Source: Leucobacter insecticola (GTDB lineage: Bacteria > Actinomycetota > Actinomycetes > Actinomycetales > Microbacteriaceae). Taken from it: a stretch of 64,000 bases of DNA. The translations under genes and the position numbers were made by a program. Location of the stretch: positions 2,418,001-2,482,000 of the forward strand of contig NZ_CP049934.1 of NCBI RefSeq assembly GCF_011382965.1. Direction: 5' to 3'. Below are positions 1-12,850 of the stretch, in pieces (within the stretch, counting starts at the first letter, position 1; the number at the start of each line of letters is the position of its first letter). The notes below the pieces were generated by a model. The model worked only from the letters and a program-made list of their open reading frames with translations. It had not been told where the DNA came from and made no database searches.

Positions 1-1079
1 TTCGTGCCGCCGGTCGCAGCCCTCGCACTCGGCCCGGTGGCATTTGACGGCGACCCCTACGCTCGCAAGCGTCCCATGCGTCCGGTCCTCGACGCACTCC
101 GTGCTCTCGGCGCCGATATCGCTGACGAGGGTCGCGGCGCGCTCCCCTTCACGGTTCACGGTTCGGGATCGCTGCGAGGCGGCCGGGTCGAGCTTGATGC
201 CTCGCTCTCCAGCCAGTTTGTCTCCGGCCTGTTACTCTCGGCCCCTCACTTCGAAAATGGCGTCCACATCGTGCACACCGGCTCCCGCCTGCCGAGCGTG
301 CCACACATTGAAATGACGCTCGCCGCTTTGCGCGCGCGCGGTGTAGCGGTCGATTCGCCAGCCCCCGGCGAGTGGGCGGTCTCCCCCGGCCCGATCCGCG
401 CCTCCGAAATCACCATTGAGCCGGATCTTTCAAATGCGGCCCCGTTTCTTGCCGCGGCGCTCGTCGCGGGCGGCACCGTAACCGTCCCCGACTGGCCCGT
501 CGCAACCACGCAGGTTGGCGATCAGCTCCGGCAGCTGCTCCCCGAATTTGGGGCGGCGGTGAGCATGAACGCAGACGGCTCGCTCACGGTGTCCGGCAGC
601 GGCACCGTGCGGGGGGTCACACTGCACGTGCCAGAGGCGGGCGAACTCGCCCCACCCTCGTGGGCCTTGCGGCGCTTGCCGACGGCCCGAGCCGCATCAC
701 CGGCATCGGCCACATCCGGCACCACGAGACGGATCGCATCGCCGCCCTCGTCACAGAAATCAAGGCACTGGGTGGCGACATCGAAGAGCTTGAAGACGGC
801 ATCGAGGTGCGCCCGGCCCCGCTCCACGGTGGCACGTGGCACAGCTACGCGGATCACCGCATGGCCACCACGGGAGCACTCATCGGGCTCCGTGTCGCCG
901 GGGTAGATATTGAAGACGTTGCCAGTACCGCGAAGACACTGCCGCAGTTTCCCGATATGTGGCGGCGAATGCTCGGACTTCTCGACCCCCGCGTCCCGGG
1001 CGCCGAGCTTCCCGAGAACGGCTCACTCTCGCTTGACGCGATTCTCTCGGGGCTCAGCGAGGGGCTCGGTGGCCTATGA
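1..1079 (+). CDS. aroA: 3-phosphoshikimate 1-carboxyvinyltransferase (EPSP synthase), 5' end off window, one frameshift
   Basis: Joins shikimate-3-phosphate and phosphoenolpyruvate in the shikimate pathway to aromatic amino acids. The reading frame is open from base 1, so the N-terminal part lies outside the window; about 359 residues are visible. Recognisable family stretches are the [16 protein letters not shown] region near the start and [19 protein letters not shown] and SYADHRMA towards the end. The frame breaks at the C run 650-653: one more C gives [12 protein letters not shown] and joins the two halves perfectly. The downstream part runs to the stop at 1077-1079 and overlaps rsgA by four bases (ATGA). 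The aroA-rsgA pairing is common in actinobacteria. The frameshift is most likely a sequencing error. Confidence 0.93.
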
Positions 1080-2137
1080 GCTGGCTGCCCCCAGACGACG
1101 AAGACGAGGACGTTCCCTACGGCGAGTACGCCGATCACACGGTGCGCACCCGCCCGAATCCGAAGGCCAACAAGCCACGCACAAAACGCCGGCCAGAGCA
1201 CACTGACGCGGTCATTGGCACGATCACGGGGGTGGATCGCGGCCGCTACAGCGTGCTCGTCGCTGCGGGCGCAGACCCCGAGACCCCGAAAGAGCACGAG
1301 GTCACCGCAGCTCGCGCCCGGGAGCTGCGCAAAACCTCAATCGTCACCGGTGACCGCGTCCAGCTCGTTGGCGACACGAGCGGCGGCGAGGGTTCGCTCT
1401 CGCGGATCGTCGGGATCGAGGACCGGACGACGCTGCTGCGCCGCAGTGCCGATGACAGCGACCGCGTCGAGCGGGTGATGGTCGCGAACGCGGATCAGAT
1501 GCTGATCGTGGTGGCTGCGGCCGATCCCGAACCGCGTGTGCGCCTGGTGGATCGATACCTCGTCGCTGCCTATGATGCCGGCATCCAGCCACTGTTGTGC
1601 ATCACCAAGGTTGATCTCGCGGATCCCGAACCATTTCTTGAGCATTTTGCGGGGCTCGAAGTTCCGGTGTTTCGCTCGGCGATGGGTGATGAGCCGCTGG
1701 CGGCAATTCAGGATGCACTCGCCGGGCAAACCACCGTGTTTGTTGGCCATTCCGGGGTGGGGAAGTCAACGCTCATCAACGCGTTGGTTCCCGATGCGGA
1801 CCGCGCGACCGGGCACGTCAACATGGTCACTGGCAGGGGAAGGCACACCTCTTCTTCGTCTGTGGCCTTGCGGGCACAGACGCCCGGGCGTGAGCGCGGC
1901 GAAACCGGCTGGGTCATTGATACCCCCGGTGTGCGCTCCTTCGGCCTGGGGCATGTCACGAGCGACGGGATCCTGCGCGGCTTCACCGAGCTGGCGGCGC
2001 TCATCGAGGCCTGCCCGCGCGGCTGCAGCCACCAAGACGACGCCCCCGATTGCGAGCTCGATGCGGCGATTGCTGACGGTCGCCTCGATGCGACGGGCGC
2101 CTCGCGGGTCGAATCACTGCGACGCCTCCTGAAGTAA
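1076..2137 (+). CDS. rsgA: Ribosome small subunit-dependent GTPase RsgA
   Basis: A 353-residue circularly permuted GTPase that helps 30S subunit maturation. An acidic N-terminal extension is followed by an OB-fold-like region (about 45-125). The G motifs appear in permuted order: G4 (ITKVDL), then the P-loop GHSGVGKST, then G3 (DTPG). The C-terminal zinc-binding region [16 protein letters not shown] is present. The ATG overlaps the aroA stop by four bases, which indicates translational coupling. Intact. Confidence 0.95.
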   Translation: MSWLPPDDEDEDVPYGEYADHTVRTRPNPKANKPRTKRRPEHTDAVIGTITGVDRGRYSVLVAAGADPETPKEHEVTAARARELRKTSIVTGDRVQLVGDTSGGEGSLSRIVGIEDRTTLLRRSADDSDRVERVMVANADQMLIVVAAADPEPRVRLVDRYLVAAYDAGIQPLLCITKVDLADPEPFLEHFAGLEVPVFRSAMGDEPLAAIQDALAGQTTVFVGHSGVGKSTLINALVPDADRATGHVNMVTGRGRHTSSSSVALRAQTPGRERGETGWVIDTPGVRSFGLGHVTSDGILRGFTELAALIEACPRGCSHQDDAPDCELDAAIADGRLDATGASRVESLRRLLK

Positions 2138-2173
2138 CGGCGCGCCCTGGGGAACGGCGCTATGCTGATACGC

Positions 2174-2647
2174 ATGACTGAGCGTGTGATTCTCGAAGCC
2201 GGACAGGCCGCCCCAGACTTTTCGCTTCAGGATCAGGACGGCGTCATACGCAGCCTGAGCGACTTTCGCGATCAGCGCGTCATCGTGTTCTTTTATCCCG
2301 AGGCGATGACACCCGGGTGTACGAAGGAGGCCTGCGACTTCCAAGAATCAACCGCGCCCCTCGCCGCCGCAGGCTACCGAGTGCTCGGCATCTCCCGCGA
2401 TAACGTCGAGAAGCTGCGTCGCTTCGCCGACCGCGACGAGTTGCAGTATCCGCTCCTCAGCGATCCCGATTTGAAGGTACACAACGCGTACGGCGCTTTC
2501 GGTACGAAGAACAGTTACGGACGCATCATCGAGGGCGTCATTCGCTCGACATTCGTCATCGGCGCTGATGGGGTCATCGAACACGCACTCTATAACGTGA
2601 AGGCCACCGGCCACGTCGCGCGGGTGAGGACGCTCGTCGGAGCCTAA
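2174..2647 (+). CDS. bcp: Thioredoxin-dependent thiol peroxidase, Bcp/PrxQ type
   Basis: A 157-residue peroxiredoxin that reduces hydroperoxides using thioredoxin. The thioredoxin-fold core has the peroxidatic motif PGCTKEACDF, with the peroxidatic Cys and a second Cys five residues on, as in atypical two-Cys PrxQ/Bcp enzymes. I chose the ATG at 2174 (MTERVILEAG) over the in-frame ATG at 2162 because family alignments start close to this point. It lies 36 bases after rsgA on the same strand. Intact and of normal length. Confidence 0.9.
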   Translation: MTERVILEAGQAAPDFSLQDQDGVIRSLSDFRDQRVIVFFYPEAMTPGCTKEACDFQESTAPLAAAGYRVLGISRDNVEKLRRFADRDELQYPLLSDPDLKVHNAYGAFGTKNSYGRIIEGVIRSTFVIGADGVIEHALYNVKATGHVARVRTLVGA

Positions 2648-2659
2648 TCGGAGGTGAGG

Positions 2660-3073
2660 CTACTCGGCGGGGTCAACGGGCTTCGCCGGTCGCGCGATCA
2701 CGGCCGCGACAAATCCAGTGAGCGCGAGGATGAGCAGCGACCAGCCGAGTCCAATAGCCTCGCCCAGGATCCCCTGCAGCACGCCCGTCGCCGCGGCAAA
2801 CATCAGCACGTGAATCGTGAGGGCGGATCCGCGGACCCAGCTCGCACGCTTCGCGAGTGCGCCCCACAGCGTAATTGCGATCCACGCCCAGGAGATGAGG
2901 ACCGCGAGCAACAGGCTGACCTTTGCCCCCAGCGGCTCGCCACTCGCGGCAAGAAACGCGAGCACGACATTCCAGACCAACACCGCACCACCGACGACCT
3001 CGATGACGAGAACGAATCGCAGCAACAGCCACCCCAACTTGGACGGTGCAAGACGCGTGGGTTGCGAGTTCAT
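2660..3073 (-). CDS. Four-helix integral membrane protein of unknown function
   Basis: 137 residues with four clear hydrophobic segments (about residues 12-35, 47-68, 79-100 and 105-125) and a short charged C-terminus (PAKPVDPAE). The ATG at 3073 is preceded by AAAGG at good distance, which favours it over the upstream TTG at 3094. It converges on the peroxiredoxin gene with a 12-base gap. I do not recognise a characterised family; small proteins of this shape are often annotated only as membrane proteins in actinobacteria. Confidence 0.7.
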   Translation of the reverse strand: MNSQPTRLAPSKLGWLLLRFVLVIEVVGGAVLVWNVVLAFLAASGEPLGAKVSLLLAVLISWAWIAITLWGALAKRASWVRGSALTIHVLMFAAATGVLQGILGEAIGLGWSLLILALTGFVAAVIARPAKPVDPAE

Positions 3074-3265
3074 TTCGTGGACCTTTCGAATCAATTACGG
3101 GTTACCTATTGATTTGCGACTACATACATGCGAACATATATTCCGTCGAGTTTCGCGCACGCCGACGTGAGCAATCTCAGCCACGTTAGGTAATTGGTGC
3201 GCGAGAACTAGGCTATCCGGCCAATCGTTCTTTTGCGCGCTGACAGTGCACATGAGGAGAATAAT

Positions 3266-3514
3266 ATGGATTGGCGCGAAAAAGCTGCATGTCTCACGGT
3301 AGACCCCGAGCTTTTCTTTCCGGTGGGAAACACCGGCCCGGCGGTTGACCAGATCGAGCGAGCAAAGTCGGTCTGTGCACGCTGCACGGTGACCGAGATG
3401 TGCCTGCAGTATGCCATGGACACCGGCCAGGATTCGGGTGTCTGGGGCGGTTTGAGCGAAGATGAGCGCCGCGCCCTGAAGCGTCGCGCAGCCCGCGCAC
3501 GCCGCGCTTCCTAG
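3266..3514 (+). CDS. whiB1: WhiB1-type [4Fe-4S] transcriptional regulator
   Basis: An 82-residue WhiB-like protein. The four cluster cysteines are C9, C37, C40 and C46 (C-x2-C-x5-C for the last three), the same spacing as mycobacterial WhiB1. The beta-turn motif GVWGG follows, and the C-terminus is rich in Lys/Arg for DNA contact. The ATG at 3266 has a strong GAGGAGA ribosome-binding site. WhiB1 in mycobacteria is an essential NO-responsive protein that binds the principal sigma factor; that role here is inferred. A strong terminator follows. Confidence 0.93.
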   Translation: MDWREKAACLTVDPELFFPVGNTGPAVDQIERAKSVCARCTVTEMCLQYAMDTGQDSGVWGGLSEDERRALKRRAARARRAS

Positions 3515-3522
3515 TCTGATGC

Positions 3523-3566
3523 AATGAGAGAGGGCCTCGGGGGATTCCCCGAGGCCCTCTCTCATT
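3523..3566 (+). terminator. Terminator shared by convergent whiB1 and argG
   Basis: A perfect 20-bp stem (3523-3542 with 3547-3566) around a four-base loop (GATT), placed nine bases after the whiB1 stop and 20 bases after the argG stop on the other strand. The arms are symmetric, so it can serve both genes. There is no long U-run. Confidence 0.85.
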
Positions 3567-3585
3567 GTGTTCGGTCTGTCAGCCG

Positions 3586-5443
<1,858 letters not shown>

Positions 5444-5591
5444 GTCGGTCATGTCTCCATTCTGTATGGGTTCACGACAGAATGCCACAGTTCACAAGGG
5501 CAATTTGGGCCTTCGGAAATCTGTGGATAACTCCGGCTGACTCGCGCCCAAAATGATCCCTGTGGACGGAGATTAACTCGCCATATCCCCG

Positions 5592-6621
<1,030 letters not shown>

Positions 6622-7458
6622 CTAGCGACGGTTGAAGGTGCTCGGATCCGGCCCGAAATTGTGCTGCTCATCAAGGCCATCGATCGCGGCCATCTCGGCT
6701 GCCGAGAGGTCGAAATCAAGAATGTCTGCGTTCTCGATCATGCGTTCGCGGCGCGTGGTCTTCGGGAAAATGATGGTGTCGTGCTGCAGGTGCCAGCGCA
6801 GGATCACCTGAGCCGGGCTCTTGCCGTGGGTGGCAGCGGCCGCGACAATCTCGGGGCGTTCAAAGAGGTCGCTCTTGCCCTGCGCGAGAGGACCCCAGGC
6901 TTCGATCGCGATGCCGTGCTCGCGGCAGAACTCGCGCAGCGCGCGGCGCTGGTTCAGCGGGTGCAGCTCGATCTGGTTGATGGCGGGGACCACGCCGGTC
7001 TCGTCGAGCAGCTGCTGCAGGTGCGGGATCTCGAAGTTCGAAACACCGATGGAGGTGGCGCGGCCGGTCTCAGCGATCTCGATGAGCCCCTTCCACGCGC
7101 CAAGCGCGGTACCGAACTCGGGGATCGGCCAGTGCACGAGGTACAGGTCGACCGTTTCAAGGCCGAGGCGATCCATGCTCGCGTTGAAGGCTCCGTGCGG
7201 ATCCTCCTGATCGGAGTTCCACAGCTTCGTGGTGATGAACAGTTCCTCGCGCGGGATCCCACTCTTCGCAATCGCCGCGCCAACCTCGGCCTCATTGTCG
7301 TAGATGCGCGCGGTGTCAATGTGACGGTAACCCACCTCAAGCGCTTCGGTGACGATCCGCTCGGTTTCTCCCGGTTCGACGAGGAAGACACCGAGCCCAA
7401 GCTGCGGGATCTGCTTTCCGTCGTTCATGGTGATGTTCGGGATCGGCAATGCGGTCAT
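6622..7458 (-). CDS. Aldo/keto reductase (2,5-diketo-D-gluconate reductase family)
   Basis: A 278-residue TIM-barrel NADPH-dependent oxidoreductase. The catalytic tetrad is visible: D48, Y53, K78 and H109. The family signatures GYRHIDTARIYDNE, IGVSNF and FPKTTRRERMIEN (NADPH-binding loop) are intact. The physiological substrate cannot be read from sequence; this clade reduces a wide range of aldehydes and ketones. The gene is transcribed towards mdh, 48 bases away, and diverges from hrpA. Confidence 0.93.
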   Translation of the reverse strand: MTALPIPNITMNDGKQIPQLGLGVFLVEPGETERIVTEALEVGYRHIDTARIYDNEAEVGAAIAKSGIPREELFITTKLWNSDQEDPHGAFNASMDRLGLETVDLYLVHWPIPEFGTALGAWKGLIEIAETGRATSIGVSNFEIPHLQQLLDETGVVPAINQIELHPLNQRRALREFCREHGIAIEAWGPLAQGKSDLFERPEIVAAAATHGKSPAQVILRWHLQHDTIIFPKTTRRERMIENADILDFDLSAAEMAAIDGLDEQHNFGPDPSTFNRR

Positions 7459-7555
7459 GGTTCCCCTTGGTTTCGGAAGACTTGTCTTCGCCCAGTCTAT
7501 TCCCTGTCCTGAGACGCCCCGCTATTGGGGACGCGACTGCGATAATGGCTAGGTC

Positions 7556-10500
7556 ATGTCCCAGCACCCAGCCCCCGCACCCCGCATCGAGTTCCCGGAG
7601 GAACTGCCCGTCTCACAGATGCGGGAAGAGATCGCCGACGCGATTCGGGATCACCAGGTCGTGATCGTCGCGGGCGAAACCGGCTCCGGCAAGACGACCC
7701 AGCTCCCCAAGATTGCACTCACGCTCGGCCGCGAGCGCATCGCGCACACGCAGCCGCGCAGGATCGCCGCCCGCACGATCGCTGAACGCATTGCCGACGA
7801 GCTCGGCTCCGAGATGGGTGGGCTCGTCGGCTACCAGGTCCGGTTCACGGACAAGGTTTCTGCCGACACCAAGATCCGACTGATGACCGACGGGATCCTG
7901 CTCAACGCGATCCACCGCGACCGCGACCTTACTGCCTATGACACGATCATTATCGATGAGGCGCACGAGCGCAGCCTGAACATCGACTTTCTGCTCGGCT
8001 ATCTCAAGACGCTGCTCCCTCGCCGGCCAGACCTCAAGGTCATCATCACCTCGGCGACGATCGATCCGGAATCGTTTGCGAAACACTTCGCGGATCCGCG
8101 TACCAACGATCCCGCGCCCATCATTGAGGTATCGGGGCGCACCTACCCCGTTGAGATTCGGTATCGGCCGCTCGTGGAGGAGCACGAAACCGCGGACCCC
8201 AAAACTGGCGCGCCAAAGACCCGCAGGATCGAGCGCGACCTTTTCGAGGGAATCGGCGAGGCTGTCGACGAACTCGCGAAGGAAGCGCCCGGCGACGTCC
8301 TCGTGTTTCTTTCAGGCGAGGCCGAGATTCGTGATGCTGCTGACGTGCTCAACGGCAAGTTGCGAGCGTCCGCCCGCGCAGCGAGAACAGAGATTTTGCC
8401 GCTCTACGGTCGGCTCAGTTCCGCCGAGCAGCACCGCGTCTTCGAGCGCGGCGCACCCGGCACGAGACGCATCGTGCTCGCCACCAACGTTGCCGAAACA
8501 TCGCTGACGGTGCCGGGCATCCGCTACGTCATCGACGCTGGCACTGCCCGCATCTCCCGGTACAGCGCGCGAAGCAAGGTGCAGCGGCTGCCCATCGAGG
8601 CAATCTCGCAGGCCAGCGCGAATCAGCGTTCGGGCCGCTCGGGTCGCACCAGCGACGGCATCGCGATCCGGCTCTACAGCGAAGAAGACTTTCAGAGCCG
8701 CCCGAGTACACCGAACCCGAGGTGCGGCGCACCGGGCTCGCCTCGGTCATTCTGCAGATGCTTGCGCTCGGGCTCGGTGACATCGCGAGATTCCCTTTCC
8801 TCACTCCTCCGGATCAGCGCGGGATCGCCGACGGCCTCGGGCTGCTGGCGGAGCTGGGCGCGGTGCGGATCGACAAACAGCGCGGGAAGAACGCAGAGCC
8901 GCGCATCACCAAGATCGGCCGCGAGCTTTCTCGCCTCCCGATCGAACCGCGGTTTGCCCGCATGGTGGTGGAGGCCCGCAGACACGAGGTGGTGCCGCAG
9001 GTTCTCGCGATCGTGGCGGGCCTGACCATTCAAGACGTGCGCGAGCGCCCGCAGGCCGAGCGTGGTCGGGCCGACGAACTGCACGCACGCTTCAATGATC
9101 CGCAGGGCGATCTGATGACCCTGCTGAATCTCTGGAACTATCTACAGGAGCAGCAGCGCGAGCTGTCTTCAAGCGCGTTCCGGCGGTTGTGCAAGAAAGA
9201 GTTTCTCAACTTTCTGCGCGTGCGCGAGTGGATGGATCTGTTCCGACAGATTTCGCGTATTGCCGACGGACCGAAGGCCAGCGTTGGAGCCACCGAGACA
9301 GGCGGATCCTTCGAGCTCATCCACCGCTCTGTGCTCGCGGGGCTCCTCTCGCAGCTCGGCGTGCGCGATGATCGTCAAGACCGCGGGGCACCGGGCCGCG
9401 CGGGCACCAACGCGCCCGGCGCGGGCAAGAGACGGGCCGCGCAGGAGTATGTCGGATCCCGCGGCACCCGCTTTGTGCTGTATCCCGGGTCGGTGCTCGC
9501 GAAGAAACCGCCCGAGGTAGTCATGAGCGTTGAGCTCGTTGAGACAAGCCGACTGTTTGCCCGCAGCAACGCGGTCGTTGATCCCGCGTGGGCTGAGGAG
9601 CTTGCCGGCCCGCTCGCGAAACGCCAGCTCAGCGAGCCACACTGGGAGAAGAAGCAGGGTGCAGCGGTCGCCTACGAACGGGTGACGCTCTACGGTGTCG
9701 CGATCGTGGATCGCCGCCGGGTGCAACTCGCGCGCACGGATCCCGAGCACGCCCGCGAACTGTTTATTCGGCACGCGCTGGTCGAGGGTGAGTGGGACTC
9801 GTCGCAGGCCTTTGATCGTGCCAATCGGCAGCTGCGCCGCGAGCTGGAACAGCTGGAAGAGCGCACCCGTCGCCGCGATATCGTCAGCGATGATGACGCG
9901 ATCTTCGAGTTTTACGATGCCAGGATCCCGGCCGATGTTGCCTCCACCCGCAGCTTCGAGGGCTGGTGGAAGAAGACCCGGCTCACCCAGCCAAACCTCT
10001 TGACGCTGCGCCGCGAGGACCTGCTGGAAGACCAGGCCGAGCCGGTCGACGAAACCGAGTTTCCCAGGCAGTGGCGGCACGGTGACCAATCGCTGAAGCT
10101 GCGCTACCGGTTCGATCCGACGGCCGAAGACGACGGGGTGACGGTCAACGTGCCGCTGCCGCTGCTCCCCCGCCTCGACGGTTCCGATTTTGAGAAGCTG
10201 GTGCCGGGGCTCCGCGAGGAACTCGTCACCGCACTCATCAAGACGCTGCCAAAAGCGATTCGCAAGCATGTGGTGCCGGCCGCGGATTGGGCGCGGAAGC
10301 TCCTCACCACGGTGGGGCCGAAGCTCGATGAGGACCGCCGGTTGAGCGAGCGAAGCGAGTCGAAACCCGATCCAGCCCCGTCCCTCACGGCCCTGCTCGC
10401 CGCCGAGATACGGCGCGCCACAAGCATGCCGGTCGCGCCCACGGACTTTGATACCGAGCGTCTGCCCGCCCATCTGACCCCGACGTTCCGGGTGATCGAC

Positions 10501-11505
10501 GGGCGCGGACGCACCATTGGCACGGGCAAGAATCTCAGCGAACTGCAAACCGCGCACAGGGCCGAGGCGACGAAGGGGGTCGCGAGAGTCGCGGCCTCGG
10601 CGCTGCCAAAGAGCGAACTCGAGCAGAAGGGCGCGACGAGCTGGGCGTTCGGCGATCTGCCGCGCCATGTCGATACGGCGTACGCGAAGGGTCGCGCGAG
10701 CGGGGCCGGGGTCGTGCGGGCGTATCCTGCGATCGTGGATCGCCGCACGAGTGTCGACCTGGCGCTCGTCGCTGACGCGGCTGAGCAGGCGCGGGTGTCG
10801 CGGCGCGGGATCCGCAGACTTGTGGCGCTGAGTTCCCCCTCGCCCGCGAGCTATATTCGGGATCACCTCTCGAACCAGGAAAAGCTGCTGCTCGGGGCAG
10901 GCCCGTATCGCAGCCTGGATCTCGCGATCGCTGACGTGTCGCTAGCGGTGGCCGATCGTTTGATTCGCAGGCACGCCCCCGACGGGCTGGTGTGGAACGC
11001 CGAGGTGTTCCAGCGCATCACCGACGATTACGCACGATCCCTGATCGACGAAATCTACGGCGCGATCGCATTGACCGCACGGGTGCTCGACGGGGCGAGG
11101 CTCGCGCGGAAAGCGATTGACAGCGCGAAATCTCTGCAGGTACTCGGCCAGGTCACCGACGCTGCGGGGCAGGTTGATGGGCTCGTGTTTGACGGCTTTG
11201 TGTCGCGCACCGGGATCGCGCAGCTGGAACGGCTGCCCGTGTACCTTGAAGCGGTGCAGCTGCGCATGAAGGGGCTCACCGAGAACCCGGGCCGCGATCG
11301 CGCTTGGCAAAACGAGGTGGATCGGGTCGCGGCGCTCTATGCGGAGGCCGGGGGCACGATCCCGCTCGCCGAGGAGGCACCCGCGCACCTCGGTCGCGTC
11401 CGGTGGCTCATCGAAGAGCTCAGGATCAGTCTCTTCGCCCAGCATCTGCGCACCGCCGAGCCGGTCTCTGCGCAGCGGATCCAGAAGCTGCTGCGCGAGC
11501 GGTAG
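7556..11505 (+). CDS. hrpA: ATP-dependent RNA helicase HrpA (DEAH box), one frameshift
   Basis: About 1316 residues, the usual HrpA length. The helicase motifs appear in order: [10 protein letters not shown] (I), [18 protein letters not shown] (Ia), DEAHERS (II), SATID (III) and QRSGRSGR (VI), followed by the HA2/OB-fold region and the long HrpA-specific C-terminal domain. The frame breaks at the CCC run 8701-8703; one more C gives [20 protein letters not shown] and joins the halves. The C-terminal part contains an odd insert-like segment, [13 protein letters not shown] (DNA 10335-10367), whose DNA is a copy of a dispersed repeat found again at 59444. E. coli HrpA rescues stalled ribosomes by mRNA cleavage; the same role is inferred here. 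Confidence 0.93.
10335..10367 (+). repeat. In-frame copy of the GTTGAGCGAGC inverted-repeat arm inside hrpA
   Basis: The 33 bases match the left arm of the inverted repeat at 59444-59476 at all but two positions (core GTTGAGCGAGCNNAGCGAG). They are read in frame as [11 protein letters not shown] between two conserved parts of the HrpA C-terminal region, so the element appears to have been accepted into a coding sequence. Confidence 0.75.
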
Positions 11506-11537
11506 CGTTGGGCCGATCACTCGGCGCCCCGCCCCTT

Positions 11538-11630
11538 CCCTCGCCCCGCCCACCCGCCATCACTCCGCCGACCCGCCATCTCCATCGCGCAGATTCGATG
11601 GCGTCTCGCCGAGATCATACGGTCTCGGCG
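11538..11630 (+). repeat. Dispersed hairpin repeat, copy 1
   Basis: Nearly identical over 93 bases to 12739-12831, and related in inverted orientation to 60373-60492. Parts in order: a GC-rich lead; a 19-bp module (ACTCCGCCGACCCGCCATC) plus a partial one before it; an inverted repeat CCATCG...CGATGG; and an imperfect palindrome centred on GAGATCATACGGTCTC that would fold as a hairpin. The palindrome carries the last codons and stop of the gene at 11615-12586. Confidence 0.9.
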
Positions 11631-12586
11631 GCAACGGCCCTTGGGGCAGGGATCCTCGCGTCTCGCAGCCACCTGGTGAAGGTAGCTGGCGTGCGTAGCT
11701 CCGCATACCCCAGCCGATGTACTCGTTTGCGAGTCTTGTTTTCTATCCACTCCGCGCGTTTCTTTTCTCTGAAAACAACTTCTTCGGCGGTGAGTCCACC
11801 GCGAAACTCGGGCTCGGTGTATTTCTGTTTGCCGTCGACTTCGCAGAAAATACCGAGACCGAGGAGTTCAAGATCAATGTGATAGCGGTGGCCTCCGGGG
11901 GCAGGAACTTCCACTTGGCTGGCGACGGCATACCCGTGAGAAACGAATCTGAGCCGCGCGACGCTCTCTAGCGGCGAATCTGCGCTTCCGTCTGCAAGCC
12001 GTATCACGTTCGCAGCGCGACGTACGCCGCGCCCGCCCCGCTCACGCCCAAGTTGGTCGAGAAGCTCCTGCCTCCACACTTGCGCGGCGTCCGACATGCC
12101 CGCTCCGCGATCCACCGGGAACAGCAGACTCATTGCGGCATCGGCGCATGCAATTGCACGCTCCGGGGTGTCGAGTCGCGCGAGATCCAAGATGGTGCGC
12201 GGGAGACTCGTGCAATACACTCCGCCGATCTTCGCTACTTCCGCGTCCGAATAGTGCGCAACCCGGCGCACGACGGTCCGGGTGTTTGAGACGTTGACCG
12301 TGTGCGAGACGAGCGTTTGTGGCGGCGCAGCCCGAAACTCGTAAAGCGGGAGACCCCACAGCGCAGCCGCTGAATAGGACGAAAACAGACTCTCTGTGCG
12401 CATAGTTGTCGCGACAGCGAAAACCATCACCAGGTGGCGTTCTTCCGGAGTTAGGCTCTGAAGGGACTCGGCGACCACATACAGGCCTTTCGTGAGGCGT
12501 AGCAGAACACCATCACGCACCTGCCTTGCGATGCCACGCTCCTTGAGCCCAGACAGAAGCAGCTCACTCCTGGTCAGAATGAGCAT
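11615..12586 (-). CDS. AbiEi-like winged-helix plus DUF559-type endonuclease-fold protein
   Basis: About 323 residues. The N-terminus (residues 1-35, LTRSELLLSGLKERGIARQV and the following LRLTKGLYV) is the winged-helix domain seen in AbiEi antitoxin-like proteins. The C-terminal third has YHIDLELLGLGIFCEVDGKQ followed by a conserved REKKRAEWI and GYAEL, the pattern of the DUF559/Vsr-like PD-(D/E)XK endonuclease fold. Such fusions are common single genes in actinobacteria and have no proven function; nuclease or transcription-factor activity is inference. The ATG 12586 starts exactly at the winged helix; the open frame extends to 12721. No AbiEii toxin partner is adjacent. The gene is bracketed by two direct copies of the dispersed repeat. 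Confidence 0.75.
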   Translation of the reverse strand: MLILTRSELLLSGLKERGIARQVRDGVLLRLTKGLYVVAESLQSLTPEERHLVMVFAVATTMRTESLFSSYSAAALWGLPLYEFRAAPPQTLVSHTVNVSNTRTVVRRVAHYSDAEVAKIGGVYCTSLPRTILDLARLDTPERAIACADAAMSLLFPVDRGAGMSDAAQVWRQELLDQLGRERGGRGVRRAANVIRLADGSADSPLESVARLRFVSHGYAVASQVEVPAPGGHRYHIDLELLGLGIFCEVDGKQKYTEPEFRGGLTAEEVVFREKKRAEWIENKTRKRVHRLGYAELRTPATFTRWLRDARIPAPRAVAAETV

Positions 12587-12738
12587 TCGAAGTTCTTGGA
12601 TATCGCGTCGGCGCACACACCAAATCTGCCGGAAGAACTCCACCAGGAACCAAAAATCTAGAATCTGTGGATAACACGATCTGCTCCGCCGCTGTGGACG
12701 GAGAACCCTTGACAGAAGCAAGCCCTACCGCCTGAGTC

Positions 12739-12831
12739 CCCTCGCCCCGCCCACCCGCCATCACTCCGCCGACCCGCCATCTCCATCGCGCGAACTCGAT
12801 GGCGTCTCGCTGAGACCATACGGTCTCGGCG
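12739..12831 (+). repeat. Dispersed hairpin repeat, copy 2
   Basis: Direct repeat of 11538-11630 with only a few differences. The palindrome here is CTCGCTGAGACCATACGGTC followed by TCGGCGAG, a stem of about 13 pairs with one wobble and one mismatch. It lies between the AbiEi/DUF559-like gene and the gene at 12851-13351. Confidence 0.9.
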
Positions 12832-12850
12832 AGTAGAAGGCTAGGGGTGG

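Noticed and set aside
2654..3112. 152-codon plus-strand frame opposite the small membrane protein
   Set aside because: The minus-strand frame has four clean hydrophobic helices and a good start site; the plus-strand frame is charged and featureless.
9169..10866. 565-codon open frame antisense to hrpA
   Set aside because: It lies wholly opposite a conserved coding frame and has a composition expected from GC-rich codon bias; no domain is recognisable.
12587..12721. N-terminal extension of the AbiEi/DUF559-like protein to 12721
   Set aside because: The extra 45 residues contain no conserved feature and the winged helix begins exactly at the ATG 12586; kept only as an alternative.
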